In this document: positions 32,427 to 43,862 of the stretch, piece after piece
Layout of the letters: each line of letters opens with the position of its first letter
Numbering within the stretch: position 1 is the first letter of the stretch
Assembly (NCBI GenBank): GCA_009599575.1
Contig: VWND01000016.1
Span: 186,001 to 250,000 of the forward strand
Direction of reading: 5' to 3'
Source of the DNA: Blumeriella jaapii
Lineage: Eukaryota > Ascomycota > Leotiomycetes > Helotiales > Drepanopezizaceae
Length of the DNA: 64,000 nt
The notes under the pieces: generated by a model
Database searches by the model: none
Told to the model about the DNA's origin: nothing
The model's input: the letters and a program-made list of their open reading frames with translations, nothing else
Program-made: the position numbers and the translations under genes

Positions 32427-34548
32427 TTTCGGAATGATCTGACCCGGCGATTACAGAGATAAACAATAGATGGTTTGAAGATATCTTCAATAACGACAGT
32501 GGGCTGGCGAGCTGGAACGAAAGTGGTGGAAATGGAAGGGAAAGAGAAAATTCTGGTAGGGGGTCAGACTTGGTATTTATTGACAACGAGGTTATTGCGC
32601 CTCGCTAAGCTAGCCCCTGCGGCGGGCTAATGCGTATTATGTTTGAGACCACAGCGGCAGCGCAATTGGTTGGTGCCGGCTTATCGAGTCGGGCTGCTCA
32701 GCCTGGGGATACGATGTGCGAACATCTCGCATTGGGCTGTACTCTGTACGTACATGTGGCAAGGAAGGCCTGCCTGGAGGCGCGGAAAACCCCCCCCCGC
32801 AAAAGGAAAGCTTTCGGCCCTCTCGATGCCAACCAACAAGTGTTGCGCGATGCGTGCGTGAGTCAAGGCTGTGGATTCGCAGATTGCATTTTCATGCCGT
32901 GGGGTAATATCAACGCACGGGCACGAGCTCCACTACGTGTCCAAGAAGCTTAAGAGTCGAGTTCTTGAATGACTCAAATTGAACGACGTTCCTGGTCCCC
33001 AGTCCAAAATTCCAAACTCTGATTCAGCAAGCTCCAGAGCCTTAGCTTCACCTTGTCAGTCAACCTCGAAGTGTACACAGTACTGTACGTACTGTACGAG
33101 ACTAGAAGATTGAACTCTTGATGAACAACCGACAGCAGACTAAGGAGATAAAACGTTGGTTCAACGGACGTTTACGTTCATTCCGGAGGCGTTGTCTTGC
33201 CGAACTGAACATCTGCATCTGCGATGCTGAACAACACTGCCGCGACGAGCCAGCCACATTCTGTCGGTGCCCCGTGAAATCTGCAACTTCAATTACGGTT
33301 GTTTGGACAATGTCGAAGTTCTTAGCGGACCCGGACTTCAAATTTCTCCCTGTTTCTAAACGAACCCTGGCTACACCGAGCTGCCGCGCTAAGGATGAGC
33401 TCTCGGAGCTAACCGAAAGGGTGGTGATACGGAATGCAGGACAGTGGCTTTTCAAGATTGAGTACTACAAGCCCTAACAGAAAGATTCGAAGCGGGATAG
33501 TGTCTTCATATTCATTTTCGTTTCAGCCGCCACATCGATCATGATGTTAAATTTTAGAGTGTGAAGTTAGAGGCAGGCTGAGAAACGCTGGCATTTACAG
33601 TTGGCCAGTCAACGGGGATGGAGACTGGTACCACCATCGTGCAAATCCCTTCCACTCGCTACGTAACCTTTTTTCTTGATTTTCGCGCCAAGTGCAAAAA
33701 ATGATAACTCTAAAGAGTCCATATTGAAGTTTAACTTGGATGACCTCTTGGCCCCTGTGTTTAGAAAAGTTGACTTGCTTATCTAGCATATTTCTGAACT
33801 CTAAATTGGGGTTCTCCTCCTTCACCTATGTACTGTACTCTGAAATGTGCAGAATGGATGTTTGACACTAAGGGGGATGGCAACGCTAGGTTGCGCGCTG
33901 GTCAAACTGTGCTCAAGGAATTGCCTGAAGACCATCGTCGTCAACGCCAAATCGGATGCCAAACTAAAGACTGGAAGAGCTGATTCGAGTCTCGAGGTTC
34001 CTACACTCAGTTTGAAGAAAAATAAAAGTTCTTGTGAGGGGGGGGGGGGAAAGTTAAACTGAATTCATGAAAAAAGAACAGTCCACTGAATAACAACAAA
34101 AACCTGCCTCGATAGCTTTCGCTTGGGTAGACAGCAAATAAACACAGGTCTGAAGCAGCCTTATCGAGAGTCATTTTTGCAGCCATGCTAGTGACGCCAG
34201 TTAGAGCAGACTTGCTCTAGACCACGTGGCAGAAGTCCACTCTGACAAATTTACACTGAACATACGTTGTAATGCAGCAACTGTATCGTTGTGTTTTCAA
34301 CGAGAAGGGCTGGAACTTACAGTAGCTCTCTTGGTACCAAAGATCTTTATACTGTAGTGCGTAGCAGATTCTTCAACAATCGTAGTTCGGCCAGTCAACA
34401 AAGGCAAACGAGAAATCTGGATTGGCCAGCGAGACAGCAGGACAAGAAGTGTGCTGTTGGGGTTGTTGGTGGCTCCATACAGTACAGTGAGTGCATTGAG
34501 TTCCGCTCGAGAGGTGAGATCTTGGCAGATCACGTGGCTAACCTCTTT
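32427..34548. other. Intergenic region with one weak open frame
   Basis: 2.1 kb without a clear gene. A frame from ATG at 33121 to 33477 (+, 118 codons) is rich in Arg and Cys and ends AGQWLFKIEYYKP; the opposite strand is open too, and no family is recognised. A G-run lies at 34038-34049. A short TACAGTAC motif lies near 34480. Confidence 0.35.
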
Positions 34549-34564
34549 ACGCGCAGCGACGCGT
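34531..34564 (+). promoter_or_regulatory. MCB-like S-phase elements upstream of POL12
   Basis: ACGCGC at 34549-34554 and a perfect MluI cell-cycle box ACGCGT at 34559-34564 lie 68-83 bp before the POL12 start; a CACGTG E-box is at 34531-34536. MCB boxes are bound by MBF and drive G1/S genes, including DNA polymerase alpha subunits in yeasts. That the same control applies here is inferred. Confidence 0.6.
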
Positions 34565-34631
34565 CTGCCTCTGGAGAGAAACATCAACTCAGAAATACTG
34601 AAACACATCTCGACCGCCAACACAGTGCAAT

Positions 34632-36788
34632 ATGGCTGAAGCTACGAGCGCAGAAATCCAGAAGCGCTTCGCATCTGCGGGCGCAAATCTAGAAGCAGAT
34701 GTCATCGCCGAATTGCAATCAATCATGCGCCTGCACTCCATCGATGTGGAGGAGCTGTGGTACAAGTGGGAATCATACAGCATGAAGATGGGCTCAGACG
34801 ACATGAAATTGAATATCGAGACTGCAAGGGGCCTCAAAAAGACGTGCAAGACGGACTGGAGCGCGACAGCCGGTCGAAACAACATCTTCAGTCCAACAAG
34901 CGCGCGGGAGGGACACCTCGGGCTGTGACGAGTACTGGAGATGTGTTTGGAATGTGAGAGCTTCTGTGCATTCGACGTGTGCAGTTACTGACCAGACCAC
35001 AGGCTTGATGGGCTTGTGCCAAAGACGCCAAAGGTTGGATCCGCGAGTAAAGCGAGTAGTAGTGCGCGGCGCAAATTTGAAACCCCGTCCATGTCGAGAG
35101 TGAAGGCAGAGCCCGCAAGCAGTCCGCCTGAATTCAAGACGCCGTACAAGCCAGGAGAGCCGTTGGGACAGCCGTATATCCCATCATTGTCATGTGTGTA
35201 CAACCGCTAATGAAGCGCAGTGTTTCTTTCCACGATCGACCCAATGCCGGGCAAGAAGTTGAAATTCTCAATGGTCATGAAGTTGAAATTCTCAATGGTC
35301 ATCTGAAAGTCCCAGAACCTCCAATCGCACCCTTCGGCGAACCTCGAATCAAGCTTACGGCTAATTCTGACATGAAAAAGCTCTCCTACAAGCCTATGGC
35401 CATGAAAGCCTCAGAAGCTTCGGAGATCCTGGACGACAAGATAGACGAATTCATGCAACTGATTCAAGAACACCACAAATTGGACGACTCTGAATTTGGG
35501 AGTGCTGCCAGTCAGAGTACGAGCGAGGTAGTGGCTGTGGGGAGAATAGCATCGGACTCTCTGACGGGAAAGCTCAACGCTTCATCACTGGTATTAGAAA
35601 CGTCTAGAAGAATGGGAGCTGGGCTGAGGATACCCCTCAATGTCGCTCCGCTATCCGGATACAAATTCTTCCCGGGTCAAATCGTAGCGATGAAAGGGAT
35701 CAATGCATCTGGGGATAATTTCGCCGTCAGGGAGATTTTGGAGCCTCCCTTATTACCTGGAGCTGCTTCAACGCCGGCCGGACTAGAAGCACATATTCAA
35801 AGGTTGAGAGGAGGGCCTGATGCTATGGAATCTGACTCTGAACCGAGGCCCTTGAGCATAATGATAGGTTCTGGACCTTTTACAGCCGACGACAACTTAG
35901 ATTTCGAGCCTCTGCACGCTCTTTGTGACCAAGCAGCAGATACATACGCAGATGCACTTCTTCTAACAGGTCCGTTCTTGGACATCGACCACCCGCTCAT
36001 CGCTAGCGGAGATTTCGACCTCCCCGAAGAAGCAATGGCGGAGCCGGATACGGCCACGATGTCCACCCTCTTTAAATATCTCATCTCGCCAGCTCTCATC
36101 AGACTGACATCCGCAAACCCACACATCACCATCCTGCTCGTCCCCTCCGTCAAAGACGTGATCAGCAAGCACGTCTCCTGGCCTCAAGAGCCCTTCCCGA
36201 GGAAAGAACTCGGCCTCCCGAAATCCGTCCGGATCGTGGGAAACCCCATGACGCTGTCACTAAACGAAATTGCACTGGGCATCTGCTCTCAAGATATCCT
36301 CACAGAGCTGAGATCGTCCGAAACGACTGGCGGTCCCCAGGGCCCCATAATGGCCCGCTTGCCGGGCTACTTGCTCGAGCAGAGAAGCTTCTTTCCGTTG
36401 TTCCCACCCTTGGACAGGGAGAGCTTGCCGAAGAGCGGGACTGAAAGTGGTACACCTGCAGGCGCTGTACTGGATACAAGTTATCTGAAGCTGGGAGAGA
36501 TGATCAACGTACGGCCCGATGTTTTGATCTTGCCTAGTGGGTTGAAGGAGTTCGCCAAGGTACCCAGGATTCCTCGTTTTCGTGATGCCGTGCAGTTGGA
36601 CTGACAGGACATAGGTTGTCGAAGGTGTTCTCGTTATTAATCCGGGGCATGTCTCTAAGCGCAGAGCCGCGGGTACCTTTGCCCGTCTAACGATTCATGC
36701 TGCCTCCATGACAGATGAGGAACGAGGCTCCCCAGTACTCGCCCACAAGGTATACGAGCGAGCTTGCGTACAGATATTCAAGACATAA
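34632..36788 (+). CDS. POL12: DNA polymerase alpha-primase B subunit (Pol12)
   Basis: Exons are 34632-34953, 35003-35173, 35221-36559 and 36615-36788; introns are 49, 47 and 55 bp. The 47-bp intron (GTATAT..CTAATG..CAG) joins GQP to VSFHDRPNAGQ in frame. The B subunit tethers the catalytic subunit to primase and the replisome. The N-terminal helical domain (IAELQSIMRLHSIDVEELWYKWESY), a linker, an OB-fold part, and the inactive calcineurin-like phosphoesterase domain (LSIMIGSGPFTADDNLDF, ADALLLTGPFLDIDHPLI, LPSGLKEFAK, NPGHVSKRRAAGTFARLT) are all present. One frame break near 34840 (GLKK then DVQDGLERDSRSK) needs one extra G (AAGAC to AAGGAC); with it the product is 668 residues. An exact 24-bp tandem duplication lies at 35255-35302 and adds eight residues (EVEILNGH repeated). 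The stop is 118 bp from that of the convergent MFAP1 gene. Confidence 0.9.
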
Positions 36789-36906
36789 ACGATGCTTTGG
36801 ACATACTGGAGACTGGCTATGGCGTTCAGGATGCGGGAACAAGGGATGGAGTATTTGATGCTGTTTGGGCGTGATAGATGCATGATCTTTGCATTAGAAA
36901 TCAGCA

Positions 36907-38301
36907 CTACCTCGAGTCGATTCTGCGGCGTTTGTCGCTTTCGTATCGGTCCCCATCTCTCGAAGTGCTTCGCTTCCTTCTATGCCTATCCTCGCTGTCC
37001 CTTTTCGTTGACCTAGACCTAGACCTAGACCTAGACCGCGACCTCTCTCTGCCAGGTCGGTACGTGTCTACGTCTCTCGCCCGGTCCCCACCATCACGCA
37101 TTGATCTTGGTCCCTCTGGCGCACCGGTGACCTTCTTCCGCTCGGCGACCGGCATGCTATTCGCACCGCTCGCGCCAGGTCCATCGCGATGGTCCCGATC
37201 AGGCGCAAATCTCTCGTCGCCGTTGAAACCCATCCCTCCCTTCCGCGGCCTCTCGTCGAACTGTCCCCATCGGCCCGTATCCTCGCTCTTGAGATCCTTG
37301 TATTTCGTGGCTCCCTTCTTTCCCAACTTCGTCATATCCCTCATCTGTAGCGCTTGAGGCAACAGTTCGCGGTTCGTATCATCCACGAATCTCGCGCCCA
37401 TGAGATCCCTGCCAGCCAGTCCGTGGGCTGCCGCGTCGTCCTGGTAGAACGCGCCTTTGTGGTGATACTTCTGCATGAAGCCCATCTTGTTCTTGCCCTC
37501 CTTCTCCTCCTTCTGCTTGGCGATGTACTCGTCGTCCTCTCTCTTCCTCTCCTCCACGCTCAAGTTCTTCCTCCGCTCGACCTCCTCGAGCTCTTTCTCG
37601 CGCTCCTCGATCGCCTCCCTCTCCCGCTTGATCCGCATCAACTCCCTCAGTTCCCATGCGGCGCGTTCGGCGGCCGGGTCCAGATCGTCCGTATCATCGA
37701 CGTCCTCGTCCTCCTCGTCGTCATCCCAGTTCTTCTTGCCCGCAGCCTTCGCAGCAAGATCGCGCCGTATCTGCTCCTCCACAATCTCGTCCGCCGCTTT
37801 CCTCTTCCTCTCCTCTTCCTCCTTTGCGAGCTCCTCATCTGTGCGCGTGTTCGCGGCTTTGGTTCCTACAATCGCGTCTCTCTTGCCTTTCTTGATAAAA
37901 GTCGGCCGCATCATGACCCTCCGCGGAGCCTCTTCCTCACTGCTCTCCTCTCCGCTCCCGCTCCCGCTCTCCTCTCCACTGCCATCGTCGGAATCTTCGG
38001 ATTCCTCTTCCGTCACAAAGCCCTCTTCCTCGGCGGCCTTCAAGGCCTTCTCTTCTGCGATCCGGTCCGCTTCTTTCTGTGCTGCTATCTTGCGCCGCTC
38101 ATTCAAATCGACTTTGCTTAGATTGCTTGTAATGCCTCCGGCGCTGGGGGCTTTCGGGGGCGCTGGGATCTTGGACGGCGCGTTGGATTCATCCTCGCTG
38201 GCGTCGGAGTCTGAGGAGGAATCGGCTTCTTGAACGACTTTTCCGGGGCGATGGCGTGGGGCTTGGACTGGGTTCGCGGTCATGCGTTTGGGAGGCATCA
38301 T
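36907..38301 (-). CDS. MFAP1: MFAP1-like spliceosome protein (Prp38 partner)
   Basis: Intronless, 464 residues, starting at the tandem ATG ATG at 38301. MFAP1 (Spp381 in yeast) is a component of the pre-catalytic B spliceosome that binds Prp38. The protein has acidic Ser/Asp/Glu-rich stretches, long charged helices (ERKRKAADEIVEEQIRRDL, REREAIEEREKELEEVERR), and the signature C-terminal block: NKMGFMQKYHHKGAFYQD, LAGRDLMGARFVDDTNRELL, LPQALQMRDMTKLGKKGATKY and KSEDTGRWGQF. An Arg-Ser repeat tail (RSRSRSRSRSRSTKRD) follows, common in splicing factors. Its length and domain order fit the family, and no damage is seen. Confidence 0.92.
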   Translation of the reverse strand: MMPPKRMTANPVQAPRHRPGKVVQEADSSSDSDASEDESNAPSKIPAPPKAPSAGGITSNLSKVDLNERRKIAAQKEADRIAEEKALKAAEEEGFVTEEESEDSDDGSGEESGSGSGEESSEEEAPRRVMMRPTFIKKGKRDAIVGTKAANTRTDEELAKEEEERKRKAADEIVEEQIRRDLAAKAAGKKNWDDDEEDEDVDDTDDLDPAAERAAWELRELMRIKREREAIEEREKELEEVERRKNLSVEERKREDDEYIAKQKEEKEGKNKMGFMQKYHHKGAFYQDDAAAHGLAGRDLMGARFVDDTNRELLPQALQMRDMTKLGKKGATKYKDLKSEDTGRWGQFDERPRKGGMGFNGDERFAPDRDHRDGPGASGANSMPVAERKKVTGAPEGPRSMRDGGDRARDVDTYRPGRERSRSRSRSRSRSTKRDSEDRHRRKRSTSRDGDRYESDKRRRIDSR

Positions 38302-38756
38302 GAGGGTTGGGACTGAGGAGGGTGAAGGAGAGGTAGATTGATCGAAATGGAGTTTGAGAGGGCGGGTATAGAAGAGGCTGCGTTGGCATGAAGTTCTACA
38401 AGGCTGAGAGGTCGGTCGACTTTTTCGGCTACGGTACAGTACTGTACAATGTACAGTCTACAGTAGACTTCCCGCGGCGATTGCAGGGGTGCGGATAGGA
38501 ACAAATCGACATGCAGAGGGGGAGGGGAACACACAAGGGGATTCGGGTCAATATACTGTACTGTCCTGTCCTGTACTGTATACCTATGCAGAAAATGAGT
38601 AGCACTCTAGGATATTCGCATTTCGAATGTTGCCTTTCGTGTAATCTCTGACTTTTCTGGATCCCGTACACCGACACAACCAGAGCTACTTACTGGCAAA
38701 GCTTATGGTATCTACAGTAGAACGCCACCCAGATGCAAGTCATAAAGCGTCGAAGC
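38302..38756. promoter_or_regulatory. Spacer between MFAP1 and ALB1
   Basis: 455 bp: the MFAP1 promoter at the left and the ALB1 3' end at the right. It holds several GTACTGT/ACAGTAC units at about 38430-38590. Confidence 0.5.
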
Positions 38757-39346
38757 TCATAGGATTTCCTCGTCTTCGTCCGCCGGCAAAGGTATCGTCG
38801 TCGCAATCTCAGCCAAAGACACTGCTGGAGGAGAAGCAGGTGTATCTTGCTCGACCTCCATTTCCTCGTCCTCCGCCTCTTTCTCCTTCTCGAGCGTGTG
38901 AGCCTGCTCTTGGGCCTTCTTTGCCAACATGCGCTTGTTCAACTCCTCCCAGTTCTTAGACCTCTCCTGAACCGTCCGGGCCCGGTCTTTGCTCTTCTCG
39001 ATCTTGATCTCCTTCTTGTCGAGGACCGCCTCGGCGCGATCCATTCCTTTCTCCTGACGCCTCTTCGCCTTTGCGCTTACGACGGCCTTTCTTCCATGCT
39101 TGGACTTCTTCGAGATCCCGGCGCCTTGGTGGATCGCAAGGACCGACGGCTGCTTGGTCTTGGTCGCGGTGGGAGGCTTGAGGTCTTTCAGGGACTTGTC
39201 GAGGTCGATGCCGGGCGATGCAGCTCTCCGTGATTCGCGCGAGCGCACCGAGGTGGCTGAGATGGATTGTTAGACATCTGACTTGTGACTCGAGACGGCG
39301 ACGAATATATACCTCCGCGCTTCTTGGGTGGCGCTGTCTTCGCCAT
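38757..39346 (-). CDS. ALB1: Ribosome assembly factor Alb1
   Basis: Exon 1 is 39346-39313 (MAKTAPPKKRG) and exon 2 is 39256-38757; the 56-bp intron is GTATAT..CTCAG, phase 1. The product is 177 residues. Alb1 is a small shuttling protein that travels with Arx1 on late pre-60S particles. It is highly basic at the start, with the family features KPPTATKTKQPSVLAIHQGAG, KKSKHGRKAVVSAKAKRRQEKG and a coiled charged helix (SKNWEELNKRMLAKKAQEQ), and ends in an acidic tail. The short first exon would be missed without the intron. It is divergent from the UBP1-like gene, with 246 bp between starts. Confidence 0.88.
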
Positions 39347-39592
39347 TGAATTGTGTGGTGACTCGCAGCAGGGACGCGGGACCTTTTTTTCCTTCATCGC
39401 ACAGGACCGAGTCCCACCAAGCATGACCAATAACCGACTACACGCGGTTGCATTGACGACCTACAGTACCGTACAGTACTGTACATACATACATCGTACA
39501 ATCTGCCCTCAAACAACACCAAAGATCCAACACCTCGTCAGCATTTCTATGCAGCTTAGTAACACCTTCGAAAAGAGCTCACATGTATTACC

Positions 39593-41715
39593 ATGAATAC
39601 TCACGATCCGCACCTGCACGACCCTTCCGACCATGATCCAGCCTACTTCGAGGAGTATCACCAAGACTACCAACAAGGAATCATCCGACCTGCGACCAGC
39701 ACAGCTTATATCCTGGCAGTGATAGTCTGCCTCGCGGCCTTCATCTATCATACCCTTTTCGCGCTGGACTACGACCTCCTACCTCTCCCAGAGCTTTTGT
39801 GGAACGTCCTGGTCTACGCAACGCCATCACGGCTACTAGATGCTGCAGAAACGTACCAAGATCCACTTCGAATCACAAATCCAGGACTCGAGGGTATCCC
39901 GCGGACTCATGCTGCAAAGAGCGAAGCTATGCGGCGCGTACTGGGATTGGATCGACCAGGCGGCATCATAGAATCAGTTGCGCAGGCGGGAAGGAGGAGG
40001 CTGTCAACACTGCCAGGCCTCAATTTGAGCGCGCATGGCGATGGGCGACCGGCGGGGTTGGGGAACTGGGATAACTCTTGCTATCAGAACAGCGTCCTCC
40101 AAGGGCTGGCGTCGCTGAACTCGTTACCAGGCTATCTCAAGAACCCAATTGAGGAGCCGTCGGCAAGTGCGGACAAGCCAGAGATGAAGATGGCAGAGGC
40201 TCTGCGAACGCTCATCGCGACACTGAATGATCCATCGAACAACGGGAAGAGGATCTGGACGCCAGCGACATTGAAGAGCATGAGTAGCTGGCAACAACAG
40301 GATGCACAGGAATATTTCTCGAAAGTCCTCGATGAGATAGACAAGGAGGTCCGCATGATGGCACAGTCGGCACAAAGTTCGTCTGCATCAGGGTCACGCG
40401 TTCCCCCAGGACAGAGGTCAACAAGTCCACCGTCATTATCTAAATTCCGGAATCCGCTGGAGGGTTTGATTGCGCAGCGGGTGGGTTGCACGAAGTGTGG
40501 CTACTCTGAAGGCCTCTCTATGATCCCTTTTAATTGCCTGACAGTCCCTCTGACTCGGTCTTGGGAGTGCTCTGTCTCGGAGTGCCTCGACGAGTACACG
40601 AAGCTGGAGCTAATTGAAGGTGTCGAATGTGGCAAGTGTACTCTGCTCAAGTATCGGAGATTGCTCACACTGCTTTTGGAGAAGAACGGATCTCCGGGGG
40701 CAGAGGGTGCGACGCCGGAAGAGCCTAAGAGAAGGCTAGCCTTGGTCGAAGAAGCCTTGGAAGACGATGATTATGAAGAAAGAACTCTATTGAAGAAGTG
40801 CGGTATTCTTCCCAAGAACCTGGTGTCTTCCACCAAATCGAGGCAAGCTGTAATTGCGCGTCCGCCGAAGTCGTTGGTGGTCCACTTTAACAGAAGCATG
40901 TTTGACGAGATGACCGGCGAATTGAAGAAGAACCTCTCGCACGTCAAGTTCCCACTGATCCTGGACCTAGGGCCATGGTGTTTGGGAAGCTCGGGAACAG
41001 TCGAGGACGCGCTGACAGAGAAATGGCTTCTGGACCCGGAAAAGCCTATGATTGCCAGCACCAGAAAGCCATCCAGGATTTCGGGCCCGCTTTACGAGTT
41101 GCGAGCTGTTGTGACACATTATGGGAGACACGAGAACGGTCATTATGTGTGCTACAAGAACTTTCCTGCCATTGAACCTGACGATGTTGGAGACACTGAT
41201 GACGACCAGCCCAAGGGCCATTGGTGGCGACTGAGTGACGACGAGGTCACGAGAGTGAGCGAGGACAATGTACTGGGTCAGGGAGGAGTATTCATGCTCT
41301 TTTACGATTGCATAAAGCCGGGAGCTACCAACATACCAAGCTCCGATTCAACTGAACCGGTTAGAGATGTTCCGCACTTGAGAAAGTGCAGGTGTTTGCG
41401 ACGGCGGGCCCAGAGAGAGAAGATGTCAACTCCCCGGATCTTGCCATGGCGGCTGCGACTCCTCTCCCCGACACCGCCGACGAGGGCCTCTCCCCAAGAT
41501 CCGACCAAGACTCGTTCTTCGCCACGCAAGAAATCCGCACCAGCGTCTCCGATCTCGTTGACGAGGACGAAGCCGACGATCAGCAGCAGACGGAGAACTA
41601 CCAGCCTGCACAGGCAATACTGGTCCCGCCGTACATCAACAACTCCGGCAGTAACTCCGAGCAGAGGAAGGAGGCCAGTCTCCCATCATCCGGAGGTTCC
41701 CTCGTCATGGTATAG
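39593..41715 (+). CDS. UBP1: Membrane-anchored ubiquitin C-terminal hydrolase (Ubp1-like)
   Basis: Starts at ATG 39593. One N-terminal membrane helix (TAYILAVIVCLAAFIYHTLF) precedes the USP catalytic domain, as in yeast Ubp1, which is cytosol-facing on internal membranes. Cys box: GLGNWDNSCYQNSVLQGL, the form with WDNSC in place of GNTC that this fungal branch uses. Zinc-ribbon pairs: CTKCG and CGKC. His box: VVTHYGRHENGHYVCYKNF, followed by WWRLSDDEVTRV and GGVFMLFYDC. No introns. A single-base break near 41374 (VRDVP then ALEKVQVFATAGPEREDV) needs one extra G (CCGC to CCGGC); with it the frame ends at TAG 41713-41715 after SLPSSGGSLVMV, for 707 residues. Without it the frame runs into unrelated Arg/Ser-rich sequence to 41893. 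Confidence 0.9.
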
Positions 41716-42566
41716 GGAGTGGGTGAATGTATTTTTAAATGGCATGGCACGGCACGGCACGGTGATTTGCATAGCGAGGAGTTTAAGGCCGGGTTGTTCT
41801 TCTAACGGGATAGAGGACGCTCGCTGCCGCATGGCGCGCTTGAAGCTTGAGCGAGCGGGTTTTAGTCAATGGAGTCTGGAGTTCCAAGCATAGCATGTTC
41901 CCGGCATCATAGCGGTGCGAACAGCCAACAAACATCATCAAACTCATTCAGTTGTCCTATCGCGGTTGTACGTTAGGTGTGTTTGCTGCGCTCCCAAGTG
42001 GGAGGGGATGAATCAGTGGAGATGATCGACTCCAATGTATCCCCGAGACGACGGTTGCAAAACTGCGTGTGCGAAATTTGAGATTTTTTTAATAGAGCAT
42101 GTCTAGTCCTTTGTTTTTCTTTCAAGTCGCAGGCGGGTTGGTCGTTTGCGAAGACCAAGTAGTGGCCTGTTTGTCCTGTTGTTTTCGCAAGAGAAAGACG
42201 CACAGGTACACATCATTCTCGGTGCCGCTCCTCCTCCTTCCAGCAGCAGCTGTTCATGTCAACCTGTCAGTGATGGCAATGGGGTGGGGGTGGCGTCCGA
42301 ATGTGGATTAGCTTTGTGTACAAACTCCCTACCTTTGGATCTTGTTTCTATCTCATCTACTCTTTCGCGCATCCTCGATTGAGGCTCGATGCGTGCTCCA
42401 CTCTCAACGACACACACATCACAAGAGGTAGAGTGTAAGCGGAACATGGTCATTTTTTGCCTAGCTAGTGTATCACGAAGTATTGGGATCACGAAGGTCG
42501 AATTTCGGTTTCTCCCTGGATGCTTGATGCCACAGCTCCATCCTCCGTGCAACCTGGAACGCCAAC
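41716..42566. other. Convergent spacer
   Basis: 851 bp between the 3' ends of the UBP1-like and 2-oxoglutarate oxygenase genes. A GGCACGGCAC short repeat lies at about 41745-41760. No gene is seen. Confidence 0.45.
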
Positions 42567-43862
42567 CTAGGAGACAACAACAGGAGTAGCCTCAGCGGTA
42601 GCCGCATTATTCAGCAGCTGGGCCGCCGACAGATCGTTCTGCACCTCCATGCCGCCCAGCAGCAGGTAGCTCGGGGCCTCGGCCTGGATCTCGGGCGGCG
42701 ACATGAAGGCGAAGAACTTCTCGTCGTGCCACTGGCCCGCGGTGACGAAGCGGCCGTTCGAGTCCGTGAACATGGTCTCGTCCTCGGCACGCAGGAAGTA
42801 GGCGATGGAGTAGCGATGCTCCGCGTGCTCCAGCGGCACGACGCGGTGGATGCACGATTGCATCGTGTGCCCGCTGGCGAAACGGAGCGAGTCGCCCACG
42901 TTGACGATCGCCGTGCCGACCTTGGGCGCGACGAAGCCGAACTCCGTGGCTCCTGGAAGGGCAGCCCGTCAGTCAGCGCCTCACACTTTCCGCTGGTCTT
43001 CGAAGCGAGACCTGGCGGGTTTGCGAATGGACTTACCCGGCGGTCGGATCTGGAGACCCCATTGCTCGCTGAAGAGCAGAGTCAGCGAGCTGATATCGGT
43101 GTGCTTCTGGTGTCCGATGTTCTTCTCTGTGACGGGGTTGGTCGACGGGATGTAGTGCATCATGGCCAGTGTCGATGTTGAGGGACGCTCGTTCCGGTGG
43201 GTGTTCTCGAATCGATCTTTGCCGGTGAGGCCCAAGCCAGTCGACAGAGCTGAGAGGATGGTCTTCACTCGACAGATCAGCAGGTCACTCCCTCGAGAAA
43301 GAGCATTCCAACGTTGTGCATTGCAAGTGTACTGACCTTGGTGATGATGTTGGACCCTGCGATGGCATTCTCGATGACTTTGATGTCCCCGTTGTTCTTG
43401 ATGTTGCGAGGGATGTGAGGGGATTCGGCTTGGATCTCGTCCCGAGAGACCTAGCAATGACCATCAACATAGGCAATTCGACCCAATTGGACCCAGGCAA
43501 TTTACCTTGATCATTTCGTACCCATCCTTGGTGCCTGGGAGGACACCCGTACGAGATCCCACAGGCTCATAGCCAAGATGGGGGGCAACAAGCCCATACT
43601 CGTTCTTGACCTCCAAGGGGGCGTCGAAAAAGCGTTTCATAAGCTTGAGAGTCTCTTGCTGATCTTCGAGCATTCTTCGGCCATCAATGCCTTGCAGGTC
43701 GATGTAGAAGAAGCCCTCGGTCTGGCAGCATTTCACCAGCTTCTCGATCTCATCTGGCTCTTGGGAAAGGAGACGCGAGAAGTCGACCGTCTGCATGGGG
43801 TAGACGGGCACCTGCTTGCCGCTCCATTGCACGGATTTGGGAGCTTCGGTCGTGATACCCAT
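42567..43862 (-). CDS. 2-oxoglutarate/Fe(II) oxygenase, isopenicillin N synthase-like
   Basis: Exons are 43862-43506, 43450-43337, 43262-43037 and 42952-42567; introns are 55, 74 and 84 bp. The product is 360 residues with no frame problem. The N-terminal DIOX_N part has VPVYPMQTVDFSRL and EGFFYIDLQGID. The jelly-roll core carries the iron triad: H and D in HQKHTDISSLTLLF and the distal H in SCIHRVV; the 2-oxoglutarate anchor is R-x-S in HRYSIAYFL. Members hydroxylate or desaturate small molecules using oxygen; the substrate here is unknown. The gene is divergent from an FAD monooxygenase, which suggests the two may act on one pathway and share control. Confidence 0.88.

Noticed and set aside
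35174..35220. A second frame break in POL12 at PYIPS
   Set aside because: A 47-bp intron with GTATAT donor, CTAATG branch and CAG acceptor joins the frames exactly, so no error is needed.
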